Notes: a model not told the origin generated them from the sequence alone. Positions 1 through 8,757 are shown, counted from the first letter of the stretch. The stretch: DNA of 17,121 nt from Hymenoscyphus infarciens (GCA_001414345.1 LLCB01000613.1:1-17121), one strand, 5' to 3'. Numbers and translations are program-made.

Positions 1-1579
1 ATAATTAGTAGAGTAGAGCTAGAGCTAAGTAGACTAGAATAGACTAGAGTAGAGCCTTATTTATAAAATATAATTTATTTATTTATTAATAGTAGAATCT
101 CTTATAAATTATATTAATATTAAGTCTCTATCTCTTTTTCTATATTTACTTCTATACTATCTTCTCTTAATATTATATATTATAATCTTTATAATTTATA
201 CTCTTAATTTTAGATTTAAGCTAAGATTTAAGTCTACTTCTAATAAGAGATCTAAGATATACTTAGTTTTAATATAATTAGTCTAATATAGAAATATAAA
301 GACTTTAAGGTTTACTAAAAAATAATACTTAACTAGTAAAAAAATCCTCTTACTTATACTTAAAGCTAATTTAAAGTAGAGAATTTATAAATTCTTTATT
401 ATAAGAACCTATACTTTTACTTATAAAAGACTAAATAATAAGGAACTAGTATTTAGTATTTATACTTTAAATCCCTTAACTAAAGAATATTATTAGTTTA
501 AGGTTAAATATAGTAGACTAGATCCTAATAATATAGCTTATCTTAATAGAAAGGATTTTAGCTTTTCTAAAGATACGAAATTATATTCTTTAAGAAACCT
601 TAATCTTTTAATAATAATATAGAAGAAGTAAGTCTAGCTTACTACTACTTAGCTATTAGTTATTTATAATTTTTAGATTATAAGCTTTTATTTAATAAAG
701 AAGGAGATAAGCGTAGTTAAAGATCGTTTAAGGAAATCTATATAAGGTTCTTAAGAGTTTCTATTATCTATCTTACTTTTTAATAATCTTATATATAATC
801 TTATAATTTATACTATACTTAAAGAAAAGGTTAAATTTACTATATACTATTTAAAAAACCTCTTACTTAGATAATTAGCTATATATATTTAGAAAGATAA
901 GGCTAAGGTATAGTTCCTCTAATATTAGTTACTTTAAAAGTAATTCAAAACTCTATATAATAACTACTATAAAATTATAAAATTACTTTAAATCCCTATT
1001 AATAGCCTAATATCTTACTAAGAATCTAACTAGTATATAAATATAATTATTATATTAATCTATACTAGAAGACGTTATCTTAGCTTAAATAATATAAATA
1101 CTATTAAGAATTTAACTTAGCTTCTTAGAGTTTATATAAATAAGAGATTAAATATAGATATAGTAATAGATATTAGGCCTAGAAGAGATATTTATAATTT
1201 TAAAGTTTTAAATAGATTAGAATTTTATAAATTAATATAAAGCTATAGTTAGTTTCTAAATTATTATATAAACTTTAAACTAATACTATATAAAAATAAA
1301 ATAACCTTATAAGATAGAGGATTTAGTAAGTAGTGTTAAGAAGAAATAAAAACTTATTATATAGTTAATATTTTAATATTATCCTATTCTAAATATATTA
1401 TAAATTATTTTATTATATTAAATATATCTAAATTAGATAAGTTATAAGAAATAGGATAGAAATAGGGTATATAGTAGATAGTAGTAAGAGTTAGGATTAA
1501 TAAGTAGCGCTTAGATATACGTAAGATAAATAGTAGAGTAAGAGCTTAAATTTTAACTAATAAAATATAAGTATATACT
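1..1579. other. RIP-saturated AT-rich desert, no genes
   Basis: This stretch is strongly AT-rich, and I count a single CA (946-947) and a single TG (1334-1335) in it, while CT, CC and several CG remain. That pattern is the known signature of ascomycete repeat-induced point mutation acting on CpA of both strands. Loss of TG removes ATG, TGG and TGA together, so all frames are broken by TAA and TAG and none can start. The DNA was presumably a repeated element, since RIP targets duplicated sequence, but no domain can be read through the decay. I see no RNA gene or ordered tandem repeat here. Confidence 0.85.
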
Positions 1580-1584
1580 ATATA
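1580..1584. repeat. Target site duplication, left copy (ATATA)
   Basis: ATATA lies directly before the first base of the 5' LTR and matches the five bases directly after the 3' LTR. Five bases is the usual duplication length for Ty1/copia and Ty3/gypsy integrases. The flanks are AT-rich, so a chance match is possible, but the match falls exactly at the LTR ends defined independently by their inverted termini. Confidence 0.7.
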
Positions 1585-1590
1585 TGTCGG

Positions 1591-1601
1591 TATATATTTA
1601 A
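1591..1601 (+). promoter_or_regulatory. TATA-like box of the 5' LTR
   Basis: TATATATTTAA followed by GGGG lies six bases inside the LTR. It is the only TATA-type sequence in the LTR, placed where an LTR U3 promoter would drive the element's RNA toward gag. The identical box in the 3' LTR is at 3389-3399. The transcription start is not visible from sequence, and AT-rich DNA makes TATA matches cheap, so this is a placement-based inference. Confidence 0.45.
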
Positions 1602-1626
1602 GGGGTAAATAGCGATTCGGATCAGT

Positions 1627-1644
1627 GCACGTGGGTACACGTGC
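1627..1644. promoter_or_regulatory. Double CACGTG (E-box) palindrome in the LTR
   Basis: GCACGTG, a GGTA spacer and CACGTGC form a perfect 7-bp inverted repeat with a 4-base loop. Each arm contains CACGTG, itself palindromic and the classic binding site of bHLH factors. The 3' LTR keeps an identical copy at 3425-3442. It lies about 25 bases downstream of the TATA-like box. It may be a binding site for host factors or an RNA hairpin near the 5' end of the transcript, and the sequence does not decide between these. Confidence 0.45.
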
Positions 1645-1772
1645 TTCTCGCTTAAGAGCTACTTAAGTAGGCATCGTAGGCATCGTAGCTAGCTTTACTC
1701 GGTATGCACGAACGATAATACAACTCTTTTTGCATCGCTTTTATGACTATAAGTTATACCAACACTGATTAG

Positions 1773-1788
1773 TGGACGCATAGATCAG
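1773..1788 (+). other. Candidate primer binding site (weak)
   Basis: The interior starts at 1765, and the first TGG is eight bases in (1773-1775). TGG is expected where the CCA end of a priming tRNA pairs. I cannot match the following bases to a particular tRNA from memory, and many fungal elements use half-tRNA or self-priming instead. Treat this as a position to test. Confidence 0.2.
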
Positions 1789-1900
1789 ATACTCAGTTAC
1801 TTCGTGTATTTCTGCTACGGGCATGCTCATATAAAAGTAAACTTGATATTACCAGTAGACTCCCCTTCTCCGATCGTGACTCCTTCTGCTGTTCAACAAC

Positions 1901-2107
1901 TTCGACAAACAGCAAACGCTTCTCAATACAGGAAGCACCGATTGCTAATCCCGACCTCCTACCTCTCTCCGAAGAGACCTCTCGAAATCGTCAGTACCGA
2001 TACTTTCGACGATACTTTCGATTCGACAAACTGCAAACGCTTCTCAAGACAGGAAGCGCCGATTGCGAATACCGACCTTCCACCGACCTCCTACCTCCCC
2101 CCGAGAC
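1901..2107 (+). repeat. Diverged tandem duplication in the leader (offset 121 bp)
   Basis: The block starting TTCGACAAAC at 1901 recurs at 2022. Shared words in the same order include GCAAACGCTTCTCA, CAGGAAGC, CCGATTGC and CCGACCTCCTACCTC. The copies differ by scattered substitutions (for example AGCACC against AGCGCC), and the second copy has an insertion of about 9 bases before CCGACCTCCT. A nested 12-bp repeat of GATACTTTCGA(C/T) lies between them at about 1999-2022. The divergence shows the duplication is old and was inherited by the element rather than arising after insertion. Confidence 0.75.
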
Positions 2108-2190
2108 AATTTATACTCTCCGAGACACTTGTTCACCCGAAACCCGATAACGACTTTTCAACAACATCCACCACTTCGAATAACAACAAT

Positions 2191-3246
2191 ATGGCGGACA
2201 CACCGACCCCAACAGAAGAGACGATGTATGCCGCCGAACGAGAAGAGGAATACGCTAAAGGAGAGAACGAAGACCTTCTTCTTTGGGATGAATTTCAAGT
2301 GGACTTTGAGGGATGGGATCAAGATAACTTCGCCAAAATCTACTGATCCACTGCTACTAAGTTACGACGAACACTTCGCAGAAGAGGTGTATGGGTTGAG
2401 ACGGATGGACATAAGATGCTTATGTCTTAGGCACTATATAACACCGCTACCGAGGTTAACGAAACCGGGTGGTCGGACGAAGAATTAAGAGATATGGTAT
2501 TCGGAGGAGCCAGTACTGGAGTCTTCAGATCCCGTTACAAATATATGGTGGAACACGCTGAAAGACAACAAAAGCTGCAGCAACAACAACATTCAGCCTC
2601 CTCAGATGCTGCCAGTGATTACTTCAACGATCCCCCCGCCGACCTGGGTCTGTCATATGCCGCCCAAACTCAAGATGACGGAGTCGGGAATGAGGACTGT
2701 ATCGTGGTGCTGCCAGGCGGTCCTACAAAGTTTCGACCTACAGTTGTAAAACCATACTCTTTCGAAACTTCTCAAACTTTTGGAACGGCACCGGCGGATG
2801 GAGAAGTTTCTGGGACGGCACCGTCGAATAATCCGACACCACAATCTCATGAAAAGGGGGGAACTTTGGGGCCTCAGGGTAGGCAAGATGTTGAACAACA
2901 GACCCCCCCTCGATGTCGACTTCGTCATTCACCCTCCCCCCGATATCGACTTCAGATTCGTCAGAATGCCGATATCCTGAAACCCCTTTCGGAACCGCCC
3001 CAGGGGCGCGGACATGGCCAACTCCGAAGGCTTCCGAGGCCTCTGAGCGACTTCGAATTCGAAGTGTTGTTCCAAGAGTTGGACACTTTTATCACCCTTA
3101 AAGATGTCGAAACCTTTGTCCCTAATTTAAGCGACGACAGTGATGACTTCGACATTCCTGCCGAACGTCCGGAGCATGATCGGCGACAGGACGATCCTAG
3201 CGGAGGCCCACCGACACGAAGAAATGTACACTTCGATCCAGGTTAA
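2191..3246 (+). pseudogene. Gag-like protein of the LTR element, broken by two stops
   Basis: The start is the ATG at 2191, the first in this frame, with A at -3 and G at +4 (good eukaryotic context). The frame runs to TAA at 3244-3246, 351 codons. Two in-frame stops interrupt it: TGA at 2344-2346 (codon 52) and TAG at 2428-2430 (codon 80). No frameshift is seen. The TAG is what RIP makes from CAG; the TGA could come from CGA. Visible features are an acidic start with many Glu, a very basic patch around codons 58-66, a Gln-rich run near codons 126-133, two GTAP words further on, and an acidic stretch LSDDSDDFD near codon 313. No CCHC zinc knuckle, protease motif or reverse-transcriptase motif is present. 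The Gag call rests on position, lone-ORF architecture and the basic/low-complexity composition; I recognise no named domain with certainty. The basic part between the stops has an L..L..RG pattern loosely like a SAP-type helix pair, which is speculative. Confidence 0.6.
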
Positions 3247-3382
3247 TACATGTGGAACGGAGTGAGGGGTAATGAGGGCTCTTGTTTGGTCGAAGACAAT
3301 AGATGGAGGGCTGTGATTGGTTAGATAGGAGATTTTGATGATTTTTGGGGTACCAACTTCTGTCGTTTTGAAGAAGTGCCAG
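3247..3382 (+). other. 3' untranslated part of the element, weak polypurine tract
   Basis: Between the gag stop and the 3' LTR lie 136 bases with purine-rich patches, including GGAGTGAGGGG near 3256-3270 and GAAGAAG at 3370-3376. A polypurine tract should abut the 3' LTR at 3383, but the bases directly before it are TGCCAG. GAAGAAG is therefore the best candidate, although displaced by six bases. Its minus-strand open frame (3127-3438) looks accidental. Confidence 0.4.
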
Positions 3383-3562
3383 TGTCGGTATATATTTAAG
3401 GGGTAAATAGCGATTCGGATCAGTGCACGTGGGTACACGTGCTTCTCGCTTAAGAGCTACTTAAGTAGGCATCGTAGGCATCGTAGCTAGCTTTACTCGG
3501 TATGCACGAACGATAATACAACTCTTTTTACATCGCTTTTATGACCATAAGTCATACCAATA
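3383..3562 (+). repeat. 3' long terminal repeat (180 bp)
   Basis: This copy differs from the 5' LTR only at 3530, 3546, 3553 and 3561. Relative to the other copy, 3530 (G to A in TG) and 3561 (C to T in CA) are RIP-type losses in this LTR; the other two losses are in the 5' LTR. The 3561 change alters the terminal ACA to ATA, which hides the true LTR end unless the 5' copy is consulted. TATA box, CACGTG palindrome (3425-3442) and 9-bp repeats are intact. Confidence 0.93.
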
Positions 3563-3567
3563 ATATA
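3563..3567. repeat. Target site duplication, right copy (ATATA)
   Basis: ATATA follows the last base of the 180-bp 3' LTR and equals 1580-1584. It lines up only when the LTR end is set at the mutated ATACCAATA, which supports that end assignment. Confidence 0.7.
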
Positions 3568-3926
3568 TCTTCTATCCCTCTTCTATCTTATAATATATTA
3601 TATATTTAATTTTACTCTCTTCTCTAAAAAAAAATAGTAAGTTCTTCTACTAATAAACATATATAAATCTTCTTCTAAATATCCTTACTTACTACTAACT
3701 ACTTTTAATAACTTAACTAGATAGTTTTAGTATTAAATCTAGTTCCTATATAGATAAGTTTAATCCTCTTCTTTTCTAATATATCTACTTAAGTTCTTCT
3801 CTTTAAAAGTCGAATATATGATTCTATATATACTATATTAAAGCTTATAAGTAAACGAGTATTTATATCCTTCTAAATATCCTATCTTAATAAATCTAAC
3901 GAGATTAGTAGTATATTAGAGTATAT
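3568..3926. other. RIP-saturated AT-rich desert, no genes
   Basis: This is the continuation of the DNA that the retroelement split. CA and TG are scarce again immediately after the element. I see no start codons in usable context, no RNA gene and no ordered repeat in this stretch. Confidence 0.75.
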
Positions 3927-4066
3927 ATTAGTAGTATTGATATTAGAAATATTACTTATAATACTATAGTTACTAGTAGTATTATTAGTAGTATTAATAT
4001 TAGAAATATCACTTATAATACTATAGTTACTAGTAGTATTATTAGTAGTATTAATATTAGAAGTAT
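3927..4066. repeat. 57-bp tandem repeat, about 2.5 copies
   Basis: Units start ATTAGTAGTATT at 3927, 3984 and 4041, exactly 57 bp apart; the third unit diverges after about 26 bases. The first two units differ at only two of 57 positions: TG at 3938-3939 against TA in unit 2, and TA in unit 1 against CA at 4010-4011 in unit 2. Both are RIP-type differences. The array merges into an ATT/ACT-rich simple-sequence stretch reaching about 4130. Confidence 0.85.
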
Positions 4067-4132
4067 TATTAGTAATAATAGAAGTACTATTATTACTAGT
4101 AATACTATTACTATTATTATTACTATTAGTTA
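4067..4132. repeat. Degenerate trinucleotide simple repeat (ATT/AGT/ACT)
   Basis: The sequence is built of ATT, AGT and ACT triplets with irregular order, following directly on the 57-bp array. It looks like a decayed microsatellite. It has no coding potential because it lacks ATG. Confidence 0.6.
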
Positions 4133-5068
4133 AGTAGAGTATTTATTATAATAGATTAGGAATATAAGTTCTAAATAGAGATATAATCTTCTAAATTAAT
4201 ATAGAATAGGTATTAGCCTTTAAAAACTCTCTAATCTATATAAGCGAATAAAATACTTAAGGTCTAAAGCTTATTTCTTTATATACTTCTTTAAATTAAT
4301 TCTTTATATAAGTATAGAAATAGCTTATTTTGTTAGTTTCTTTATCTTAGTTCTAATTACTAATATAATATATTATTTTATATCTATATTTTTTTAAGAT
4401 CTCTATCTATTATTCCTATATTAGCTAAGAGCTAAGATTCTATAATTTATATCTTATCTTACTTATATACTAATTAATATAAAGGCTTTATTTATAGTTT
4501 TATTTTTATAATTCTTAATATACTACCTTTATTTACTAATATCTACTTAGACATTTTCTACTACTAGTATAGCTTAGTATACTATTATATATTTATCTTT
4601 TACTTCTTTATCTTAGTTAGCTCTCTCTTATTTACTAAGTTTCTACTATTAATTAGATATAAACGTAGAACTATAACTACCTATTAGAGGGTTATTTAAG
4701 TCCTTCTTCTATTATTATTTATATTTCTCTAAAATATCTTATTTCTTTCTTTCTTAGAATAAATCCTAACTTATAGAAATTTAATAGGTTATAGAAGAAA
4801 AGCTCTTTATAAACTTTTTAATATACTTAAAAATTAAGTTAATATTTTCTTCTTATTATAGTTTAATAATCTTAGCTATAAAGTTATTAAAATTATAAGT
4901 TAAGTAGTTAATTTAATTCTTAACTATTATAAAGAGTAAAAGTCTAGATTAATTATATTTTATTTATCTAAGATTAGAAGCTTTATAATACTAGTTTTCC
5001 TAATAAAGTTCTCTATTATCTCTAGTATTCTCTTTACTACTATTATTTAGAAGACTATTCTTACTTAT
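4133..5068. other. RIP-saturated AT-rich desert, no genes
   Basis: I see nothing functional here. CA and TG are very rare, all frames carry dense TAA/TAG, and no tandem order or RNA structure stands out before the 12-bp array begins. Confidence 0.7.
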
Positions 5069-5128
5069 ATTATTATCTAGATTATTATCTAGATTATTAT
5101 CTAGATTATTATCTAGATTATTGTCTAG
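5069..5128. repeat. 12-bp tandem repeat, five copies (ATTATTATCTAG)
   Basis: Five head-to-tail 12-bp units run without indels. The first four are identical; the last reads ATTATTGTCTAG, keeping a TG where the others have TA, which is what partial RIP would leave. The array lies 14 bases before the 48-bp array. Confidence 0.9.
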
Positions 5129-5142
5129 TAGACTACTATACT

Positions 5143-5556
5143 TATTAGTGACTTAGAGAGGGAAGGTATTTAACTAGATAAGAGGCTACCTATTAGTAAC
5201 TTAGAGAGAGAGGGAATTTAGCTAGATAAGGGGCTACTTATTAGTAACTTAAAGAGAGAGGGAATTCAGCTAAATAAGGGGCTATCTATTAGTAACTTAA
5301 AAAGAGAGAGGATTCGGCTAAATAAGAGGCTACTTATTAGTAACTTAGAGAGGGAGGGAATTTAGCTAGATAAGGGGCTACCTATTAGTAACTTAAAGAG
5401 AGAGAGAATTTAGCTAGATAAGGGGCTACCTATTAGTAACTTAAAGAAGGAGGGGATTTAGCTAGATAAAGGGCTATCTATTAATAACTTAAGAAGAGAG
5501 GGGATTTAGTTAAATAAGAGACTACTTATTAGTAACTTAAAAAGAGAGGGGATTCT
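5143..5556. repeat. 48-bp minisatellite, about 8.6 copies, phase-exact
   Basis: The word TATTAGTAAC (TATTAGTGAC in the first unit, TATTAATAAC in the eighth) starts at 5143, 5191, 5239, 5287, 5335, 5383, 5431, 5479 and 5527, always exactly 48 bp apart. Each unit continues with a purine-rich GAGAGAGGG-like block, then ATTTAGCTAGATAAGGGGCT or a variant. Unit differences are substitutions only: some are RIP-type (ATTCAGC against ATTTAGC, AGTGAC against AGTAAC), others are A/G changes in the purine block. The lack of indels suggests recent expansion, or a length multiple of three once kept by coding, but no open frame survives. Confidence 0.93.
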
Positions 5557-8500
5557 CTTAAACTATACTTATTATTACTCTTTTTATTCTATTTTAGTTT
5601 AATTTAGTTTAGCTAGATCTTTTCTTTCCTTTAAAAGTAAAGAGTTAACCTATTTATAACTTAGTATTACTATAGATATTAGTAGATAACTAGGTTAGAA
5701 TAGAGTAATAGAGATAATAAAGGAGTAATATATATTATAAGAGCTATACTAGAGGCGATATTAGGAGTAGTTATTTAATATATCTAGGTAATTTTTGTTA
5801 AGAAAGAGGATTATTTTATTAAAATGATTTTATATATATTTAGCTATATCTATAAAGTTAAAAGAATTAGTACTTAAGTATTTAATTAGAGTATTAACTA
5901 GAAATAACTAAAAAAAACTTTAGAATAAGTAATAACTAAAAGTAGACTAATAAAAAGGTAGAATATAATAAAATATAATTAAAAATCTTCTAACTTCTTA
6001 AGTAAAATTATCTAAGTTAAAGTATTTAGTATTTAAGGATTATCTCTTAGTTATTTACTTATAAGCTATATCTAGAAAGTTAGAGACTTAAGCTAAATTC
6101 TAGCTACTAGTATTATAATAATATTATACTTTAACTTTTGTTCTTTAATCTTCTACTATTTATATTACCTACGCTATATATAGTTCTTCTATACTACTAT
6201 AACTCTTAAAATATAATATATATTTATTTCTTCTATTAAGCCTTTTATAACTATTATTATAATAACGATTAATTTAACACTTTGTACTCTCTTTAAATTA
6301 ATAAATATGTAATATAATAAAACTAACCTAGGCTCTTAACTAATATTAATTTATACTATATACTTTATAAATAGTTTATAAACAAAAAATCGTAATACGC
6401 TTAGATGTTCTTAAAGAGCTTAAAAGAGTATAAAATAGCTATAGTAGAAATTAAAAAATCATCTCTTAAAGTAAATAGTATTTACTAAACTAAAATAAAC
6501 TAAACTAATTAATATTTCCTACCTTTTCTAATATAATAATATATTATATTCTATATATAAAAATATAATATTATTAAGAAGAGTAGTAAAAAAAACTAGT
6601 AAAATATAAATAATTTATATAAGGAACTTTAAGTTAGATACTCTTACTTAGAGAACCTTTATCTAAAATTCGTTTAATTATACTAATAAAAAATTAATAA
6701 CTTTATTAAGTTAAAAGCCTAAAAGTTAGGTAAAGAGAAGTTATTTAAAGTTAATAAAGGAATAATTAAATAGAAGGCGGTTACGAGCTTATAGCTCTAC
6801 TCTACTTAGGATAGTAATACTTTAATTCTACTAATTAAGCTAGAGAGCTTAAAAAATAGGAAAGTAAATATATAATAAGAAGTAGTATAGTAATTAGAAT
6901 TAAAAGACGCCTATTAACTTACTCTTCTATCTATATATAAAATAGTGTAAAAATAATTATAGAAAACCTAGGAAATAGTTATAGAAGAATATACTAATTT
7001 ACTCTCTTAAGATATAATTTCTATTTATAAATTAACCTTATTTACTTATTAAACTTAGTAATATAAACCTATCTACTTCTCTAAAAATAGAACTCTAAAA
7101 TCTAATAATATATCTTTTAAATTAGAGCTGTTACTTTTACCTAATAATTAATGTCTATTAAAGATTTAATAATACTAGTTATATTCTTTACTAAATATAG
7201 AAACCTTTTTATAAAATTAGACTATTAATAGTTTAATTTTATAGAATACTTATATATACTATATAATTTATAAAACATAGAGTATTAGCTAAAAAACAAA
7301 AAATAGATACTAAAGATAGATTATTTAGTAGTGGTTAAGAAAAAGCCTATTTTTAACTAATTTTATATACTAAAAAATAATTTAATAATAATAGAAAAAG
7401 ACTTATTAACACCTAAATTATAAAGGCTTAAATTGCTTTTATAATTTAGTATTAAAGTAGGATATATATATATTAAAACATAAGAATATTTAAAATATTA
7501 TAAAGAAGAATAATTACTAATACGTTTAAGAATACTAGCGTTATATTATAAAGGGCTAGATTTTTCTTTTATATATAAGAAGTCGAAAAAACCTGGCTAG
7601 ATATATAATAAATAACCCTAGAATAACACCGGCTAGCTTAGTCTTAATTATTATTAAGATAATATTATTTTACTACTATAAATATACTTAGTAAATAATA
7701 GAAGAATATTTATTCCTCTTAGTTACTATTCTTAAGTTTAACGATAACTTAAACATTATTTTAATAATAAGAACTAGTACTTTAATACTTCTTTTAAATA
7801 AGCTCTTAAAACTTATTATTATTAGTGTTAGTATTATTAGTATCTATGTTAAATTAATATTTATACTTAAGCTCTAAAACCTTTTACTATTTAATTTATT
7901 AGTTATATTCTAAATAAGTATAAAGAAAGGCTTACTTAATTAGACTTCTTATACTTTTAAATATCTAGCTTAGTAGTATTATAGAATTCTTTAAGCTATA
8001 GTTTATTAGTAAAAGAATAAGAGAGATAGTTTTATATTTCTTATAATAGAGATACTTTTAAGAGTTAATTAGTAATATAATAAGTCTTTATACTAATTAG
8101 CTATATCTTTAAGCTTATATATCTCCTTTTTAACCTTAAATAAGAGAATAACTATTTCCTTCTACTTCTTAATAATAGCTTTTAACTAGCTTAACTTATT
8201 ATAAATACTATTAAACTTAGCTTATAACTTAACTAAGAAAAGGGATTTTAGAAAAAGCTAAAGTTATATATTATCTTAGATAGTAAAGAATTTATTCTTA
8301 TTTATACTATCTCTACTAAAGTTATGAAGTTATTGACTTATATAGCTTAGTATACTAACTAGAAGTACTTAATTAACTAGGTTACTATTAGTAGGTTTAC
8401 TAATAGGAGTGTTAGAAGTATTAGAAGTAGATATAGTAGTAAATTAATAATAAGATAATATGTTAGAATAATAGATGTTTAAAAGGTTATAGTAAGAAGG

Positions 8501-8633
8501 TTCTAAGAGGTTAACTACGAAGGCTTATAAGAGAATAAGAGTACTAGAACTTATACTAGAAGTAATAGGTTATAATAATAGCGTATAATAAACTTAAGAG
8601 TTTATATCTTAATATAAAGTTCTATAATAAGCT
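5557..8633. other. RIP-saturated AT-rich desert, no genes
   Basis: About 3 kb with sparse surviving CA and TG, for example around 6270-6310 and 7590-7630. No frame of useful length starts with ATG. I could not read any transposase, polymerase or host domain through the decay and saw no RNA gene. It is probably ancient transposon sequence, inferred from RIP's requirement for duplicated DNA. Confidence 0.65.
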
Positions 8634-8757
8634 AAAAACGTGTAATAAGACTAAAGACGTATAATAAGGCTAAAGACTTATAATAAAGACTTATAATAAA
8701 GACTTATAATAAAGACTTATAATAAAGACTTATAACAAAGACTTATAACAAAGACTT
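8634..8757. repeat. 13-bp tandem repeat with degenerate 19-bp precursors
   Basis: Six head-to-tail units of GACTTATAATAAA or GACTTATAACAAA occupy 8675-8752, starting at 8675, 8688, 8701, 8714, 8727 and 8740; a partial unit follows. Units 1-4 read TAATAAA, units 5-6 read TAACAAA, so CA survives at the right end only. Before them, at about 8634-8674, two looser 19-bp units of the form TAAA(A/G)ACGT(G/A)TAATAAG precede the array. Confidence 0.85.

Larger units (their letters stand above)
1585..1764 (+). repeat. 5' long terminal repeat (180 bp)
   Basis: This copy matches 3383-3562 base for base at an offset of 1,798, except at 1732 (G here, A there), 1748 (T here, C there), 1755 (T here, C there) and 1763 (C here, T there). 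It starts TGTCGGTAT and ends ATACCAACA, a near-perfect terminal inverted repeat with TG...CA ends. It contains a TATA-like box, a double CACGTG palindrome at 1627-1644, two CTTAAG hexamers (1651-1656, 1662-1667), and a 9-bp tandem repeat TAGGCATCG twice (1668-1685). At 180 bp it is short for an LTR but normal for small fungal elements. Confidence 0.93.
1765..2190 (+). other. Leader region between 5' LTR and gag ATG
   Basis: This 426-bp segment precedes the first in-frame ATG of the gag-like frame. The gag frame is open backwards through the leader to a TAA at 1750-1752, but it contains no ATG before 2191, so a eukaryotic start upstream is not supported. The segment carries a 121-bp-offset duplication described separately. 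It probably holds primer binding and packaging signals, an inference from its position only. Confidence 0.5.
1585..3562 (+). mobile_element. Complete non-autonomous, gag-only LTR retrotransposon
   Basis: The element is 1,978 bp: a 180-bp LTR, a 1,618-bp interior, a second 180-bp LTR, and ATATA on both sides. The ends are recognisable because TGTCGGTAT at the left pairs with ATACCAACA at the right of the 5' LTR, with one mismatch in nine. The interior has ordinary CA and TG content, including a run of CAA/CAG codons at 2576-2590, unlike the flanks. It holds one gag-like reading frame, now broken, and nothing resembling protease, integrase, reverse transcriptase or RNase H. It must therefore have depended on enzymes from a relative elsewhere. 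It is larger than typical TRIMs and fits the TR-GAG description from plants. Superfamily cannot be assigned without pol. Orientation follows the gag frame and the LTR TATA box. Confidence 0.9.

Noticed and set aside
1804..2190. Extending the gag start upstream to a GTG at 1804
   Set aside because: The frame is open there, but GTG is not a normal eukaryotic start, and the first in-frame ATG at 2191 has good context. The upstream part also contains the leader duplication.
2063..2488. Overlapping plus-strand frame of 141 codons as a second gene
   Set aside because: It lacks an ATG at its start, overlaps the gag frame, and encodes a low-complexity, Arg/Pro/Thr-rich peptide typical of an out-of-frame reading.
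3127..3438. Minus-strand open frame of 103 codons across the gag end and into the 3' LTR
   Set aside because: It overlaps the sense gag frame and part of the LTR, has no recognisable domain, and is open only because the element is the one part of the window with normal composition.
1585..3562. LTR of 177 or 178 bp ending at ...ATACCA(A)
   Set aside because: That end matches directly between copies but leaves no target duplication. Allowing the CpA-to-TpA change at 3561 gives symmetric termini and a flush ATATA duplication.
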